NCBI GenBank assembly: GCA_903862885.1
Contig: CAIOZU010000035.1
Coordinates: 62,001 to 126,000 of the forward strand
Origin: an uncultured Pseudomonadota bacterium
GTDB lineage: Bacteria > Pseudomonadota > Gammaproteobacteria > Steroidobacterales > Steroidobacteraceae
Length of the DNA stretch: 64,000 nucleotides
Reading direction: 5' to 3'
Part shown: positions 9,091-18,183 of the stretch, one piece after another
Position numbering within the stretch: the first letter of the stretch is position 1
How the letters are laid out: every line of letters starts with the position of its first letter
The notes under the pieces: generated by a model
Databases searched by the model: none
What the model was told of the DNA's origin: nothing
The model's input: only the letters and a program-made list of their open reading frames with translations
Position numbers and translations under genes: made by a program

Positions 9091-9858
9091 CTACAGCCGC
9101 GGTGGACTGTAGATACCGGCCGTTAAGCCGCCATCGGCGGTGAACACACTGCCGGTGGTATAACTGGCCTCATCTGAGGCCAGAAATAACACCGTGCCGG
9201 CAATTTCATCCGGCGTGCCCATGCGACGCATCGGCGCGGTGGGCATATCCATGCCGACTAAGGATTCGAGCGGCACCTGATAAGACTCCGCGATCAAGGG
9301 CGTCAACATGCCGCCTGGACAGAGCGCATTGATACGAATGCCGTAGGCGGCAATCTCCAAGGCGGCCGCTCGGGTCATCCCAATGACCGCGTGCTTACTT
9401 GCCGTGTACGGCAACGCATGACTCACGCCTTCAAGGCCCGCAGTCGATGCGATATTAACGATCGATCCGCCACCCGCCGCCCGCATGGCTGGCACGCTGT
9501 GGCGAATGCCTAAGAAGGTACCGGTCTGATTAATCCCAATGGTCAGCTGATAGTCTTGCAGCGACGTCTCAAGTAACGGCTTGGTGCGAAACACCCCGGC
9601 GTTGTTCACCAGGATGCGAAGCCCCCCAAAGGCCGCCTCGGTCGCCGCGACCACACGAATCCAGTCGGCTTCGCAGGTCACGTCCAATCGTTGGTAGCTC
9701 GCCCGCGCGCCTAAGGAAGCCGCCAAGGCCTGCCCCTCCTCGTCGCGAACATCGGCGATCACAACGGACGCGCCCTCACGATGGAACAGTCGGACGATAC
9801 TCGCCCCAAAGCCGCGTGATCCACCGGTCACCAAAGCCACTTTGTCTTTTAAGCGCAT
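9091..9858 (-). CDS. SDR family oxidoreductase
   Basis: Classical SDR of 255 residues. It contains TGGSRGFG (cofactor loop), NNAGVF, the Ser of NIASTAG, and Tyr-x3-Lys in LPYTASKHAV. The reading frame is open further upstream, but MRLKDKVALVTGG at 9858 is the natural SDR start, with a GAGAGAG stretch before it. It heads the minus-strand block that continues into the two SnoaL genes (9-nt gap) and the Tyr-less SDR. An alcohol/ketone interconversion on a ring substrate is likely, perhaps as a hydroxysteroid dehydrogenase; the position on the ring is not readable. Confidence 0.87.
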   Translation of the reverse strand: MRLKDKVALVTGGSRGFGASIVRLFHREGASVVIADVRDEEGQALAASLGARASYQRLDVTCEADWIRVVAATEAAFGGLRILVNNAGVFRTKPLLETSLQDYQLTIGINQTGTFLGIRHSVPAMRAAGGGSIVNIASTAGLEGVSHALPYTASKHAVIGMTRAAALEIAAYGIRINALCPGGMLTPLIAESYQVPLESLVGMDMPTAPMRRMGTPDEIAGTVLFLASDEASYTTGSVFTADGGLTAGIYSPPRL

Positions 9859-10077
9859 ATGAACTCTCTCTAGTGATCTATCTGCCCATTGCCAGTGGCT
9901 CAGGCGACGGGGCAGCCCCGGTACGCCCGATCCATCATAGACAGGGCAGCGAGCAAACGATAGCCACCGCCCCACCCCGCTTCGCAGAAAGTTCGCTATG
10001 ATCTAGGTCGGCCGATGCGCTGACACCGAGCGTCGTGAGGCCCGCGTGAACTAACCGAGTGAATCACTGAGGTATCC

Positions 10078-11964
10078 GTGAGCAACCCGTCCCCCGACCG
10101 CCCCACCCGAACACGGCACGGGCTCATCGCCTGCGCCCGACTGGTACTTTGTTTTGCACCGGCCCTACTGCCGGGCGCCGTCATCGCCGCGGCCCCCGAT
10201 GGGGCGGCGCTGTTCGCCGAGCGCTGCGCCGCCTGTCACGATCATGCGTCGGACCGCATTCCCTCGACGGTGTATTTAGCGACCACTCGCTCACCGGAAG
10301 ATGTGATCGATGCGCTCACCCGCGGCGCCATGCAAGCGCAGGGCACCGGCCTCACCGCAGAGGAGCGTGTCGCGCTCGCGACCCATCTGACCGGTCGCCC
10401 ACCAAGTGCGGGCGGTCGCGCCGATCCGATGGCCAATAGATGCTCCCAGCCATTGGAACCTACCCACGTGCAAAGTGGCGACTCCAACGGCTGGGGTATG
10501 GATCGGCAGAACACGCGCTTTCAGTCGCAGCCGGGGCTGACGGCGGCGGATCTGCCGCGACTAAAACTCAAGTGGGTCTTCGCTTTTCCAGGGGCGGTGG
10601 TCTACGGACAGCCCGCTCTGGTCGGCAAGCAGATACTGACCAGTGGCTCGGGCGGTTACTTGTTTTCACTGGATCCGAACAGTGGCTGCACTCACTGGGT
10701 CTATAACGCCGGCGCCACCCTTCGCACCCCCTCCTTAGTGGGATCCGTCAAGCTCCCCCACGCTAAGCACCACACCACACAGCCCACGACGCGCCAACTG
10801 GTGTGGATCGGTGATGACAAAGGCACGCTACACGCGGTCGATACCCAGACCGGCACCCTCGTGTGGAAGCGACGCCTCGATGAGCACTTGGCGGCCCGCT
10901 TACTGGGTGCACCGACGCTGTATCACGGCGTCTTGTACCAGCCGGTCAGCTCGCTCGAGGAAGTCTATGCGGCCAACCCTCAGTATCCTTGCTGCAGCTT
11001 CCGCGGCAGCATCGTGGCGTTAGACCCCGCCACGGGTCGTGTCTTGTGGAAAAAAACCACCATTCAAGAACCCTGGAGCGACTTGCCGAAAAATGAGAGC
11101 GGCAAGGTGATTCGCGGCCCGGCGGGCGGCTCGGTGTTTTCATCACCTACCGTCGATCCAGAGCGCAACCTGTTGTACGTGGGCTCAGGCGACTCCTATA
11201 CGAACGTTAAAACCGCCTCAACCGATGCCATCATCGCGATGAACGCCACCACCGGTGCGCGCGTGTGGACGCATCAGGTAGATCCCAACGACGCATGGAT
11301 CATGTTGTGCAATGGCCGCTCCGTTGATAACTGCCCCAGTGAGTTGGGACCTGATTTTGATTTCTCCGCATCACCGATCTTAGTGAAGCCAACACACGGT
11401 CCGCAGATGCTGATCGCAGCCTCCAAGTCAGGGGCGGTCTATGGACTCGATCCCGCCCATGGCGGCAAAGCGTTGTGGATGCGATCCATTGTGAAAGGCA
11501 GCAGCAATGGTGGCATCTTGTGGGGTGGCGCCGTTGATGGCACCACCGCCTACATCGGCACGTCCGAATACGATCTCGCCTCGGGTACCGGCGGCGGCGC
11601 CTTGGTGGCTTTGGATCTGGTGACCGGCGCGATTCGCTGGCAGACCCCAACACCGGCCTCGCCATGCGGCTGGGGACCGGCGCGCTGCGGTCACTCGGTA
11701 CTCGCCGCGGTGACCGCGACCGCGGATATTATTTTTGCCGGCGCCATGGACGGTCACATTCGCGCCTACGCCCCCACCGATGGCCATATCCTCTGGGAAT
11801 TCGATGTCAGCCAACGCTTTGATGCCGTCAACGGCGTCACCGCGACCGGGGGCGGCATCGACTATGGTGGACAGGTGCTGGTGCAGGGGCTGTTGCTGGT
11901 ACAGTCGGGCTCTCCCCGCCAGCGCGGCAACGCGTTACTTGCCTTCAGCGTCGACGGCCAATAG
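10078..11964 (+). CDS. Cytochrome c-PQQ alcohol dehydrogenase (polyvinyl-alcohol dehydrogenase-like)
   Basis: Periplasmic quinohaemoprotein of 628 residues. A signal peptide (hydrophobic about residues 16-38) is followed by a small cytochrome c domain with CAACH at residues 50-54 and a likely Met ligand near 85. The rest is a PQQ beta-propeller with repeated W/G-rich blades such as GTLVWKRRLDEH and GRVLWKKTT. The vicinal Cys pair in YPCCSF near residue 304 matches the ring disulfide typical of PQQ alcohol dehydrogenases. This domain order (haem first) is that of polyvinyl-alcohol dehydrogenase. It starts at GTG with TGAGG upstream. No pqq synthesis genes are in the window. A substrate with a bulky alcohol, such as a sterol or terpene, is possible. 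Confidence 0.86.
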   Translation: MSNPSPDRPTRTRHGLIACARLVLCFAPALLPGAVIAAAPDGAALFAERCAACHDHASDRIPSTVYLATTRSPEDVIDALTRGAMQAQGTGLTAEERVALATHLTGRPPSAGGRADPMANRCSQPLEPTHVQSGDSNGWGMDRQNTRFQSQPGLTAADLPRLKLKWVFAFPGAVVYGQPALVGKQILTSGSGGYLFSLDPNSGCTHWVYNAGATLRTPSLVGSVKLPHAKHHTTQPTTRQLVWIGDDKGTLHAVDTQTGTLVWKRRLDEHLAARLLGAPTLYHGVLYQPVSSLEEVYAANPQYPCCSFRGSIVALDPATGRVLWKKTTIQEPWSDLPKNESGKVIRGPAGGSVFSSPTVDPERNLLYVGSGDSYTNVKTASTDAIIAMNATTGARVWTHQVDPNDAWIMLCNGRSVDNCPSELGPDFDFSASPILVKPTHGPQMLIAASKSGAVYGLDPAHGGKALWMRSIVKGSSNGGILWGGAVDGTTAYIGTSEYDLASGTGGGALVALDLVTGAIRWQTPTPASPCGWGPARCGHSVLAAVTATADIIFAGAMDGHIRAYAPTDGHILWEFDVSQRFDAVNGVTATGGGIDYGGQVLVQGLLLVQSGSPRQRGNALLAFSVDGQ

Positions 11965-11983
11965 CGACAAAAAACGGGCAACG

Positions 11984-12008
11984 TCGGCACTCGCCACCCG
12001 AGTGCCGA
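11984..12008. terminator. Bidirectional terminator hairpin
   Basis: A perfect 10-bp stem (TCGGCACTCG / CGAGTGCCGA) with loop CCACC sits between the convergent PQQ dehydrogenase and CMD genes. On the minus strand a run of six T follows about 10 nt downstream; on the plus strand GCGTTTAA follows. The position and stem strength make termination of both genes likely. Confidence 0.72.
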
Positions 12009-12012
12009 GCGT

Positions 12013-12528
12013 TTAAGCCGCGGGGACCGCGATCTCCGTCACCGGGAAGCTCTCTGGCATGCCACTTAAGCTCACCGCCGCGCGTGACAGGGCATTGAAG
12101 GTCGCAATCGCAATGGCCATGTGAGCGAGCTGATCGGCTGGCAGCGCGTGCAGGCGAGTGGCCAGTGTCGCCTCTAAACGTTCCGGATGCAGCAGGTAGG
12201 TGTCCGCGAATTCAACCAACAGCGTCTCTTCAGCCGAGAGCGCATCCAGACCGGTCACCGCTGCAATGGAACTGACTTTCTGCTCGGTCAGGCCGTCGTT
12301 TTTTGCGACGTCATAGCGCACCGCTTTACAGATGACGCAGTTCACCGCATTGGCATTGCGAAGGCGCAACAACTCCACCCGCGCAGGGCGTAACGGATGC
12401 CCCTGAAACAACATCGCCGCCAGTGACACGATCGGCTCCAACGTCTCTTTGACGAGTCCCAAGCTCGAGTCACGAATCACATGTCCCGTCGTCACAGCGG
12501 GCACCCCCGCACGCGGTAGCGCGCTCAT
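12013..12528 (-). CDS. Carboxymuconolactone decarboxylase/AhpD-like protein with CxxC
   Basis: CMD-fold all-helical protein of 171 residues. The AhpD-type redox motif is present as CVIC inside NAVNCVICKAVRYDVAKNDG. AhpD-like members reduce peroxides or pass electrons through this Cys pair; others are decarboxylases. The start overlaps the stop of the second CMD gene by 4 nt, so the two are co-translated and may form a mixed oligomer. The gene converges on the PQQ dehydrogenase gene. Confidence 0.84.
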   Translation of the reverse strand: MSALPRAGVPAVTTGHVIRDSSLGLVKETLEPIVSLAAMLFQGHPLRPARVELLRLRNANAVNCVICKAVRYDVAKNDGLTEQKVSSIAAVTGLDALSAEETLLVEFADTYLLHPERLEATLATRLHALPADQLAHMAIAIATFNALSRAAVSLSGMPESFPVTEIAVPAA

Positions 12529-13007
12529 GAGGCACTCCCAGACGGCATTTGACTGAAGATTTGACCGAGCCTGATCCGTCCATCGATCACGCCCAGCGCC
12601 TCAATCAGCGCCACCAGACCCGGTTCACCAAAGTGGGTTTTGACGTCATCCGCCAGTTCATCAGAGATCAGGCTCGCATCCATCGCATGCATCTCGGCAA
12701 AGTCGAGCGCCACGCGCTCCGCCGGGGTAAAGCCGCGTGCCGCGGTGATCTGACCCCCAATGACGGCCTGCACCTTGTCCTCTGAGAGTCCCGCCTGTTG
12801 GGCGCTCGGATGGCGCACCTTGAGTTCCGCGTCAGCGCCGCGCAGCCGGGCGACGCGTAGGCGACACAGTTCGAGCAGCTGCGCTGAAAGATAAGGCTGA
12901 GTCCAGATAGATGTCCACAAGCGCTCATAGGCCATAGCCAAGGGCCCAGCCGCCACCAACGCCTCCTGTAAGCCCAACGAGTGCGTTTCCCTATTCACAG
13001 ACGCCAT
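12525..13007 (-). CDS. CMD-family protein without the CxxC motif
   Basis: CMD-fold protein of 160 residues, paralogous to its neighbour. Shared features are the helix LLELCRLRVARLRGADAEL and the GLSEDKVQAVIGG segment. The place of the redox Cys pair reads RGAD, so AhpD-type thiol chemistry is not possible. Its stop overlaps the start of the CxxC-bearing paralogue. It may be a structural or substrate-binding partner, or a decarboxylase-type member. It is divergent from the flavoprotein gene at 13139. Confidence 0.82.
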   Translation of the reverse strand: MASVNRETHSLGLQEALVAAGPLAMAYERLWTSIWTQPYLSAQLLELCRLRVARLRGADAELKVRHPSAQQAGLSEDKVQAVIGGQITAARGFTPAERVALDFAEMHAMDASLISDELADDVKTHFGEPGLVALIEALGVIDGRIRLGQIFSQMPSGSAS

Positions 13008-13065
13008 AGCAAAGTCCTCTCAGTACAGTGGCCTAAAGCATACCTCTTCCGTCCGCCGTCCGACA

Positions 13066-13095
13066 ATGTGACACTAGGGCTCACATCAGGCCTGA
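13066..13095. promoter_or_regulatory. Two adjoining inverted repeats in a divergent promoter region
   Basis: ATGTGA-N9-TCACAT is followed immediately by the perfect palindrome TCAGGCCTGA (13086-13095). Both lie between the divergent CMD pair and the flavoprotein gene. The 9-nt spacer differs from the 6-nt spacer of CRP sites. A local regulator binding here would control both directions; none is assigned. Confidence 0.35.
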
Positions 13096-13138
13096 CACGA
13101 CACCTTCACTCACCCTCTCTCAACATAGGTCGCGCATC

Positions 13139-14833
13139 ATGGATCCATCGCATCCGCTCTGGGCATCTGCCGTCGAAGCTCCTCAGGTCATTGACCACGC
13201 CGATGCGATCGCCTGGACCGATCACACCGATCTTTTGGTCGTCGGCTATGGCGGTGCGGGGGTGGCGGCGGCACTGGAAGCGGCGAGTCGCGGCCGGCAG
13301 GTATTGGCGGTCGATCGCTACGAAGGCGGTGGCTCCTCAGCCGCCAATGGCGGGGTGTTCTACGCCGGGGGCGGAACGGCCATTCAGCGCCAGGCGGGTG
13401 TCGAGGACACCGTCGAGGACATGTTCCGCTATCTCCAATTAGAAACCCAAGGCATTGTCTCTGACAAAACGCTGCGTCACTTCTGCGACACCAGTGTGGA
13501 GACCGTCGACTGGCTCTTAGGCCATGGCGCGAAACTCTCTGCGGACGGCGTGTTCTCTGAAAAAGTCTCCTATCCACCCCTTCGCTATCATCTCTATCAC
13601 CCGGATAACTCGCTGTTACCGGCCTCCATTGCCACAGCGAAGCCCGCCGCCCGCGGTCATCGCACCGCCGTCTACAACCAAGGCAAGGCCTGGGGCTTAG
13701 GCATCGGCATCTGGGGTCCACTCGATGTGGCCGCGCGCGCTGCCGGCGTGCGCTTTAATCGGCACACCGAGGTGCGCCAACTGATCACCGATCGCTCAGG
13801 CGCGGTGCTCGGTGCGAAGGCTTTGACGATTCCTGAGGGCAGCCGAGCGGCAGCGCGATTCGTTCGCTACATCCAGCGCGCGAATTTCTTACTGGAACTC
13901 ATTCCGCCGGTCATCCCCTTGGCCGCGATCACCATCGCACTGGCTCGACGCTATCTAACGGCCGCGGCGCGCATCGAAGCCAAGCATCGAGTGACGCGCT
14001 TTATTCGTGCGCGCTCCGGTGTACTCCTCAGCGCCGGTGGCTTTATTTTGAACCGCACCATGATCGATCACTACGCGCCCCTCTATAGCCGGGGCCTGCC
14101 GAACGGCACCTTAGGCGATACCGGCAGCGGCCTGAGACTGGGCGAGAGTGTCGGTGGCGCCTTAGGTTCGATGGACCGAATCACCGGTTGGTGCAACATC
14201 AACCCACCGGGTGCGTGGGTAAAAGGCATGGTGGTTAATCAACAAGGTGCGCGCATCTGTCACGAAGGCGCCTATGGATCTACCTTAGGCGATGCCGTCG
14301 CTCACAGCCCAGGGGGCGTGGCTTTTCTTATTTTTGATGAACGCGTGCATCGCGAAGCCTTAACTCAGCTGCGACCCGGCGATCATTTGGTGAAATACCA
14401 ACGACAAGTAGCCCGCTTAAATCTCTTGATGAATCATCACAAAGCCACCACCTTAGAGGCACTTGCCACCCGCTGTGGCATTGACGCCCAAGGCCTGACC
14501 GCCACCGTGCGTCAGTACAACGAAGTCGCCAGTGGCCGGCAGACCGACCCCTTTGGCAAGCAAGCACCCGACGTCACGCATCTCGATCAAGCGCCCTTTC
14601 ATGCCATCGATGTGTCGGTACATAGCCGTTTCTTCCCTATGCCGGTGCTAACGCTTGGCGGCCTTCGCGTCGATGAAGACACCGGTCAGGTGCTCAATGC
14701 AAGCAGCCAACCCATCACCGGTCTGTATGCGGCCGGTCGCACGGCGGTGGGTATCTGCTCTGCGATCTACATGAGTGGGCTCGCCTACGCCGACTGCGTC
14801 TACTCAGGTCGACGCGTGGGCCGCGCCATTTAA
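13139..14833 (+). CDS. KstD-like FAD-dependent dehydrogenase/reductase with hydrophobic insert
   Basis: Flavoprotein of 564 residues in the fumarate reductase/3-ketosteroid dehydrogenase superfamily. It has the dinucleotide loop GYGGAG (residues 36-41), the FAD segment GGGSSAANGGVFYAGGG, and the C-terminal FAD motif GLYAAGRTAVG. It lacks the YPGPG..LGPAMTF signature of true Delta-1 dehydrogenases. An unusual stretch at about residues 249-269 (LLELIPPVIPLAAITIALA) is hydrophobic enough for membrane association. It is paralogous to the gene at 19044. A role in steroid or terpenoid ring dehydrogenation or reduction is likely from context; the bond is unknown. Confidence 0.8.
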   Translation: MDPSHPLWASAVEAPQVIDHADAIAWTDHTDLLVVGYGGAGVAAALEAASRGRQVLAVDRYEGGGSSAANGGVFYAGGGTAIQRQAGVEDTVEDMFRYLQLETQGIVSDKTLRHFCDTSVETVDWLLGHGAKLSADGVFSEKVSYPPLRYHLYHPDNSLLPASIATAKPAARGHRTAVYNQGKAWGLGIGIWGPLDVAARAAGVRFNRHTEVRQLITDRSGAVLGAKALTIPEGSRAAARFVRYIQRANFLLELIPPVIPLAAITIALARRYLTAAARIEAKHRVTRFIRARSGVLLSAGGFILNRTMIDHYAPLYSRGLPNGTLGDTGSGLRLGESVGGALGSMDRITGWCNINPPGAWVKGMVVNQQGARICHEGAYGSTLGDAVAHSPGGVAFLIFDERVHREALTQLRPGDHLVKYQRQVARLNLLMNHHKATTLEALATRCGIDAQGLTATVRQYNEVASGRQTDPFGKQAPDVTHLDQAPFHAIDVSVHSRFFPMPVLTLGGLRVDEDTGQVLNASSQPITGLYAAGRTAVGICSAIYMSGLAYADCVYSGRRVGRAI

Positions 14834-14908
14834 GTGGGTCGCGTGATTGAATGGACCGTGGTGCGTTCACTGACGCCAAGCCAAGCGATGGGGTGACACG
14901 CGTGAGTC

Positions 14909-14939
14909 AAAACACCCGTCAGCCGTCCGAGCGCTGACG
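14909..14939 (-). terminator. Probable intrinsic terminator of the sulfotransferase gene
   Basis: CGTCAGC and GCTGACG form a 7-bp stem (14917-14939). Read on the minus strand, GGGTGTTTTG follows. It lies 3 nt past the sulfotransferase stop and between convergent genes. Confidence 0.45.
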
Positions 14940-14941
14940 AC

Positions 14942-16201
14942 TCAGTTTACCTCAACCTTGATGGGATAGCGCTGCAGGTAAAAGCCAAATCGAGCACGCA
15001 GCGCTGCGGCCGTCACGCCAAAATCCCGCGTGAGATGGTAGCGGACTTGACCATCCTTACCGCGCGGATGGGATGCCAAGTAAGCCTGCAGTCTTGCCTG
15101 CGCTGCCTGATCGAGTGGCATGTCCACGCGCGCATAGACGCGCTCCAGTGTGGCCATCGGATCCGTCATCAACTCGTGAAACATCACATCCAAACGGGCG
15201 GCTTCATCAAACTGCGTCCGATCACGCACCGAACCCTGCAGCAAGTGCTCGATGCGCGCCGGCCAATAGTCGAGCAGCGCAGCGAGATCGACGCGCTTGC
15301 GTCCGATGCGCTGGTTATAACCTAACATCGTCATCGTCGACTGCAGCACGGCCACCGGATCTCGGTGAGTGACGATCAGGGTGGCGTCGGGAAACGTATG
15401 CTTCAGCGCAGGCAGTTGTTCTAAATGCTGGGGACATTTCAGAATCCAACGCTTGGGCACACCGCCCCTACGCCATTGCAATATTCGCAACACATCTTTC
15501 ATGTACTCGTAGTGTGGCTGCTGATCCGTTGCGTAGTAATGATCGCGCCAGCGCGGCGAGTGCGCCAACCACTCAAAGCTGTAGGACGCAAAGTCCGGCC
15601 CCATTAGCTCAAGTTCCTCATGGATGTGATCCGGATCGAGTGGATGCATCGCCGCCAATAGCGGTACAGTCTGCTGCATCTGCGCCCAAGCATCCGCCGC
15701 GCGTTGATAGCGGGGATCCACCCCATTCGCAAGCAGCGCCTCACCGATGCGCGGCACAGGCTCATAGGACTCCCACAGTGGCATCGACTGAAAGCGCGGG
15801 TCTGCACCCAACAGATTCACCAAGTGCGTGGTGCCACTGCGAGGCAAGCCGACCACGATGACCGGCGCTAGAATCTGCTGCTCTAGGATCTCAGGATGCC
15901 GAGTCAGCAGATCATGGATGAGCAGTCGATTGCACGCATAGCGGATCAAATAGCCCTGTAACACAAAGCGGTGTAGGCCAGTGAGTGCGTCGCACCCTCC
16001 CCACTCCTCCCTAAGCACCTTCAAGCGCACCCGAAAATCGTCGGCCCCAAAGTCTTCAAGCCCCGTGGTCGCACGCGCAGCCGCCAAAATAGCGTCTTCA
16101 CTAAAATCAACCGCCAAGGTCTCACCCCACGCCAGGGCCTGACGCTGCGCCTCGTTGAGCTGTGGCTCGGCCAAATCATCAATATCGATCGCGCTACTCA
16201 T
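14942..16201 (-). CDS. PAPS-dependent sulfotransferase (Sulfotransfer_3 family)
   Basis: Protein of 419 residues. The 5'-phosphosulfate loop reads GLPRSGTTHL, and the 3'-phosphate site is in THRDPVAVLQST (Arg and Ser). A helical N-terminus with ATTGLEDFGADDF is shared with the two other sulfotransferases in the window. The family moves sulfate from PAPS to alcohols or phenols. The open frame reaches 16270, but MSSAIDI at 16201 has GGGAG at 5 nt. It lies next to a KSI-like gene and an alkylsulfatase-like gene. A hydroxylated steroid or lipid acceptor is inferred. Confidence 0.86.
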   Translation of the reverse strand: MSSAIDIDDLAEPQLNEAQRQALAWGETLAVDFSEDAILAAARATTGLEDFGADDFRVRLKVLREEWGGCDALTGLHRFVLQGYLIRYACNRLLIHDLLTRHPEILEQQILAPVIVVGLPRSGTTHLVNLLGADPRFQSMPLWESYEPVPRIGEALLANGVDPRYQRAADAWAQMQQTVPLLAAMHPLDPDHIHEELELMGPDFASYSFEWLAHSPRWRDHYYATDQQPHYEYMKDVLRILQWRRGGVPKRWILKCPQHLEQLPALKHTFPDATLIVTHRDPVAVLQSTMTMLGYNQRIGRKRVDLAALLDYWPARIEHLLQGSVRDRTQFDEAARLDVMFHELMTDPMATLERVYARVDMPLDQAAQARLQAYLASHPRGKDGQVRYHLTRDFGVTAAALRARFGFYLQRYPIKVEVN

Positions 16202-16257
16202 GACACTCCCTATCGTTCGTGAGCACGCCCCGCCGCATTGCTCGCGACTGCGATGAC

Positions 16258-16701
16258 TTAAGTCGACCAACCATTCGCCAGCTGCACCGGATCAACCCAG
16301 TCAACCGCGTGTCGGTTGTCCTCGCCGAAATAGGCATGAAAGCGCTCGATCAATCCCTCGTCATTAAACTCAAAGGTATCGAGAGTGGCCATGCAAAAAG
16401 GCTCCGCCAGGCGTGGCATACGCGCAATGAATGCACAGGCCGCGTGCCGACGCGCCACCCGAACCTCGCCCGAAGGCTGCATTAAAATGAGCCCGCCGGT
16501 GTACTCAAACATCCCTCTAAAGTACTGAGCAATCGCCGCCCGACCCTTGATCGGGCCGCTGTGCGTTTCGGGGTTGCCCCCAATCGGATCCTCAAAGCTG
16601 GCATCCTCAGAAAATAGCGATACGATCGCCTGCACGTCACCCGCCGTCAGCGCACGCGCATAGTTCTCGATTGCGTTTCGCATCTGCTCTTTACTCAGCA
16701 T
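16258..16701 (-). CDS. Ketosteroid isomerase-like NTF2-fold protein
   Basis: Protein of 147 residues with the Delta5-3-ketosteroid isomerase layout. Tyr14 and Asp38 (in FEDPIGG) sit exactly where KSI has its oxyanion Tyr and general base, and a second acid is Asp108 (TLDTFEF). The C-terminal FHAYFGEDN matches the KSI ending. It is about 20 residues longer than classical KSI. It has a strong ribosome site, AAAAGGAGAAC. Neighbours are a sulfotransferase (57 nt downstream) and an alkylsulfatase-like gene upstream. Isomerisation of a 3-keto-5-ene steroid or analogous substrate is plausible. Confidence 0.82.
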   Translation of the reverse strand: MLSKEQMRNAIENYARALTAGDVQAIVSLFSEDASFEDPIGGNPETHSGPIKGRAAIAQYFRGMFEYTGGLILMQPSGEVRVARRHAACAFIARMPRLAEPFCMATLDTFEFNDEGLIERFHAYFGEDNRHAVDWVDPVQLANGWST

Positions 16702-16773
16702 ATTGTTCTCCTTTTATCGCCACACATGAACACGCTGCCATTCAATCGTATTGGCTCGAGCGCGCCAAGACGT

Positions 16774-18045
16774 CTACGGCGCGTCATGTAGCAATCCCTC
16801 GAGGCGGGTGATTTCAGATCGGAGCCAGCCAGTCTCCCAAAAGTTTTTAGCACCCGAGCGCGCCAGTAGACCCTGATTGGCATCTCGTGCCAATCGCAGT
16901 GACGCCCCATCGCGCGCATCATAGGCAAGCGCTGCCTCGGCGAACAACATGGCACCCTCAAGATCACCCGCCGCCAGCCTTGCTCGACCGCTGGAGACGG
17001 TTGCAGCAAGCCCAGCCAAAGCGACTAACTCGGGATGAATATCGCGCTCACGGGTGGCATACAGCTCGCTGGTCGCTTGCGCTTTAAACCAACCCATATA
17101 GCTCTCCCAAATCGTGCGCACCGCCCAACTCACCTTGCCATAGCCTTCGCCGACGGACAACGCGTCCGGCAAACTCAGCGTGCGCATGAGCGTCCAGATG
17201 TCCTCACCGGCATTGATGCGCCGTAAGGTCTCGGTGTGCACATACTCCACTGCCGCCTCGAGCCGATCGAGGCAGGCACGTATCAGCCGATGCCCCACAA
17301 TCGGATCAAAGTGGCCGGTAATCAACATCTCTGGATCCAGTGCACGAATGCGCCGCAGAGAGGCAAGATACGGCTCAACGAACCGGTACTTGTCGCCACG
17401 CACCGTATTAAAATTCGGAAAATGCGGGAACAGTGGACCGAACATATTACCGGTGAATACGATGCGCTCCTTCGGCAGCCACAGCACGCAGCTGTCGATC
17501 GTCTCTCCACCGGGCGTCGCGTACAGCTCAAGCGCTAAGTCACCCACCGTCAGATGGTGAGCGTCCTCAAAGGTGACATCCGGTACCGGCACATCCTGAA
17601 CAGGCGGTCGCCCGCTCGCCGTGGCCGCAGCCACCATCGCATCAATCCATGCTTTCAGCCAGATCGAGGCCTGACTTAAGCGCACACCGCGAATGCGCGC
17701 ATCATCCGCTTGGCAGATTGCATTATTACGCTGCGCGATCAGTTGCGTACCAGGCTCCCTAAAAAGCTGTACGCCACCGACGTGATCCACATGCCCTTGC
17801 GTTAGGATGATGTAGGGAGTGGGGCCCTCCTGCACCGCATCAAACACACGCTTGTGGGTGGGCGCCTCAAAGCCCATGCCGGTATTTACGATCACACGCC
17901 CCACCTTCGTGCACAGCATGTAAGCGTTCGATAGCCCGTAGGACATGTAGATGAAGTCGTTGATCGGCACGGCCCGCTCAAGCCACGCGGGGCGATTCGC
18001 AAAAAAGTCAGGCCTCTCCTCCACCAACTGTTTAACGAGATCCAT
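16774..18045 (-). CDS. MBL-fold hydrolase of the alkylsulfatase-like group, altered metal motif
   Basis: Protein of 423 residues. The N-terminal metallo-beta-lactamase domain (about residues 30-250) has TQGHVDHVGG, where the usual first His of HxHxDH is Gln (codon CAA), followed by GETIDSCVLWLP and TGHFDPIVGH. The C-terminal region, with RLAAGDLEGAMLFAEAAL and NFWETGWLRSEITRLE, resembles the dimerisation domain of SdsA-type alkylsulfatases. Those enzymes cleave primary sulfate esters. ATG 18045 has CGGAG upstream. It sits beside a sulfotransferase gene, so it may act on sulfated compounds. The Gln may change or weaken metal binding. Confidence 0.78.
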   Translation of the reverse strand: MDLVKQLVEERPDFFANRPAWLERAVPINDFIYMSYGLSNAYMLCTKVGRVIVNTGMGFEAPTHKRVFDAVQEGPTPYIILTQGHVDHVGGVQLFREPGTQLIAQRNNAICQADDARIRGVRLSQASIWLKAWIDAMVAAATASGRPPVQDVPVPDVTFEDAHHLTVGDLALELYATPGGETIDSCVLWLPKERIVFTGNMFGPLFPHFPNFNTVRGDKYRFVEPYLASLRRIRALDPEMLITGHFDPIVGHRLIRACLDRLEAAVEYVHTETLRRINAGEDIWTLMRTLSLPDALSVGEGYGKVSWAVRTIWESYMGWFKAQATSELYATRERDIHPELVALAGLAATVSSGRARLAAGDLEGAMLFAEAALAYDARDGASLRLARDANQGLLARSGAKNFWETGWLRSEITRLEGLLHDAP

Positions 18046-18183
18046 GAAAGGCTCCGGCAGACCATCGAGCAGACCGATAGCGCCACCCTATCAGCATCTT
18101 GACGTGCCATTATTCACCTTCGACTCGCATTTTCATCGCGAGATCCAGAGCCTACTTGAGATAAGCCATACTCGATTCCGCAA

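Noticed and set aside
13066-13086. CRP-binding site (TGTGA..TCACA)
   Set aside because: The half-sites are 9 nt apart, not 6, so it does not fit CRP geometry; kept only as a generic inverted repeat.
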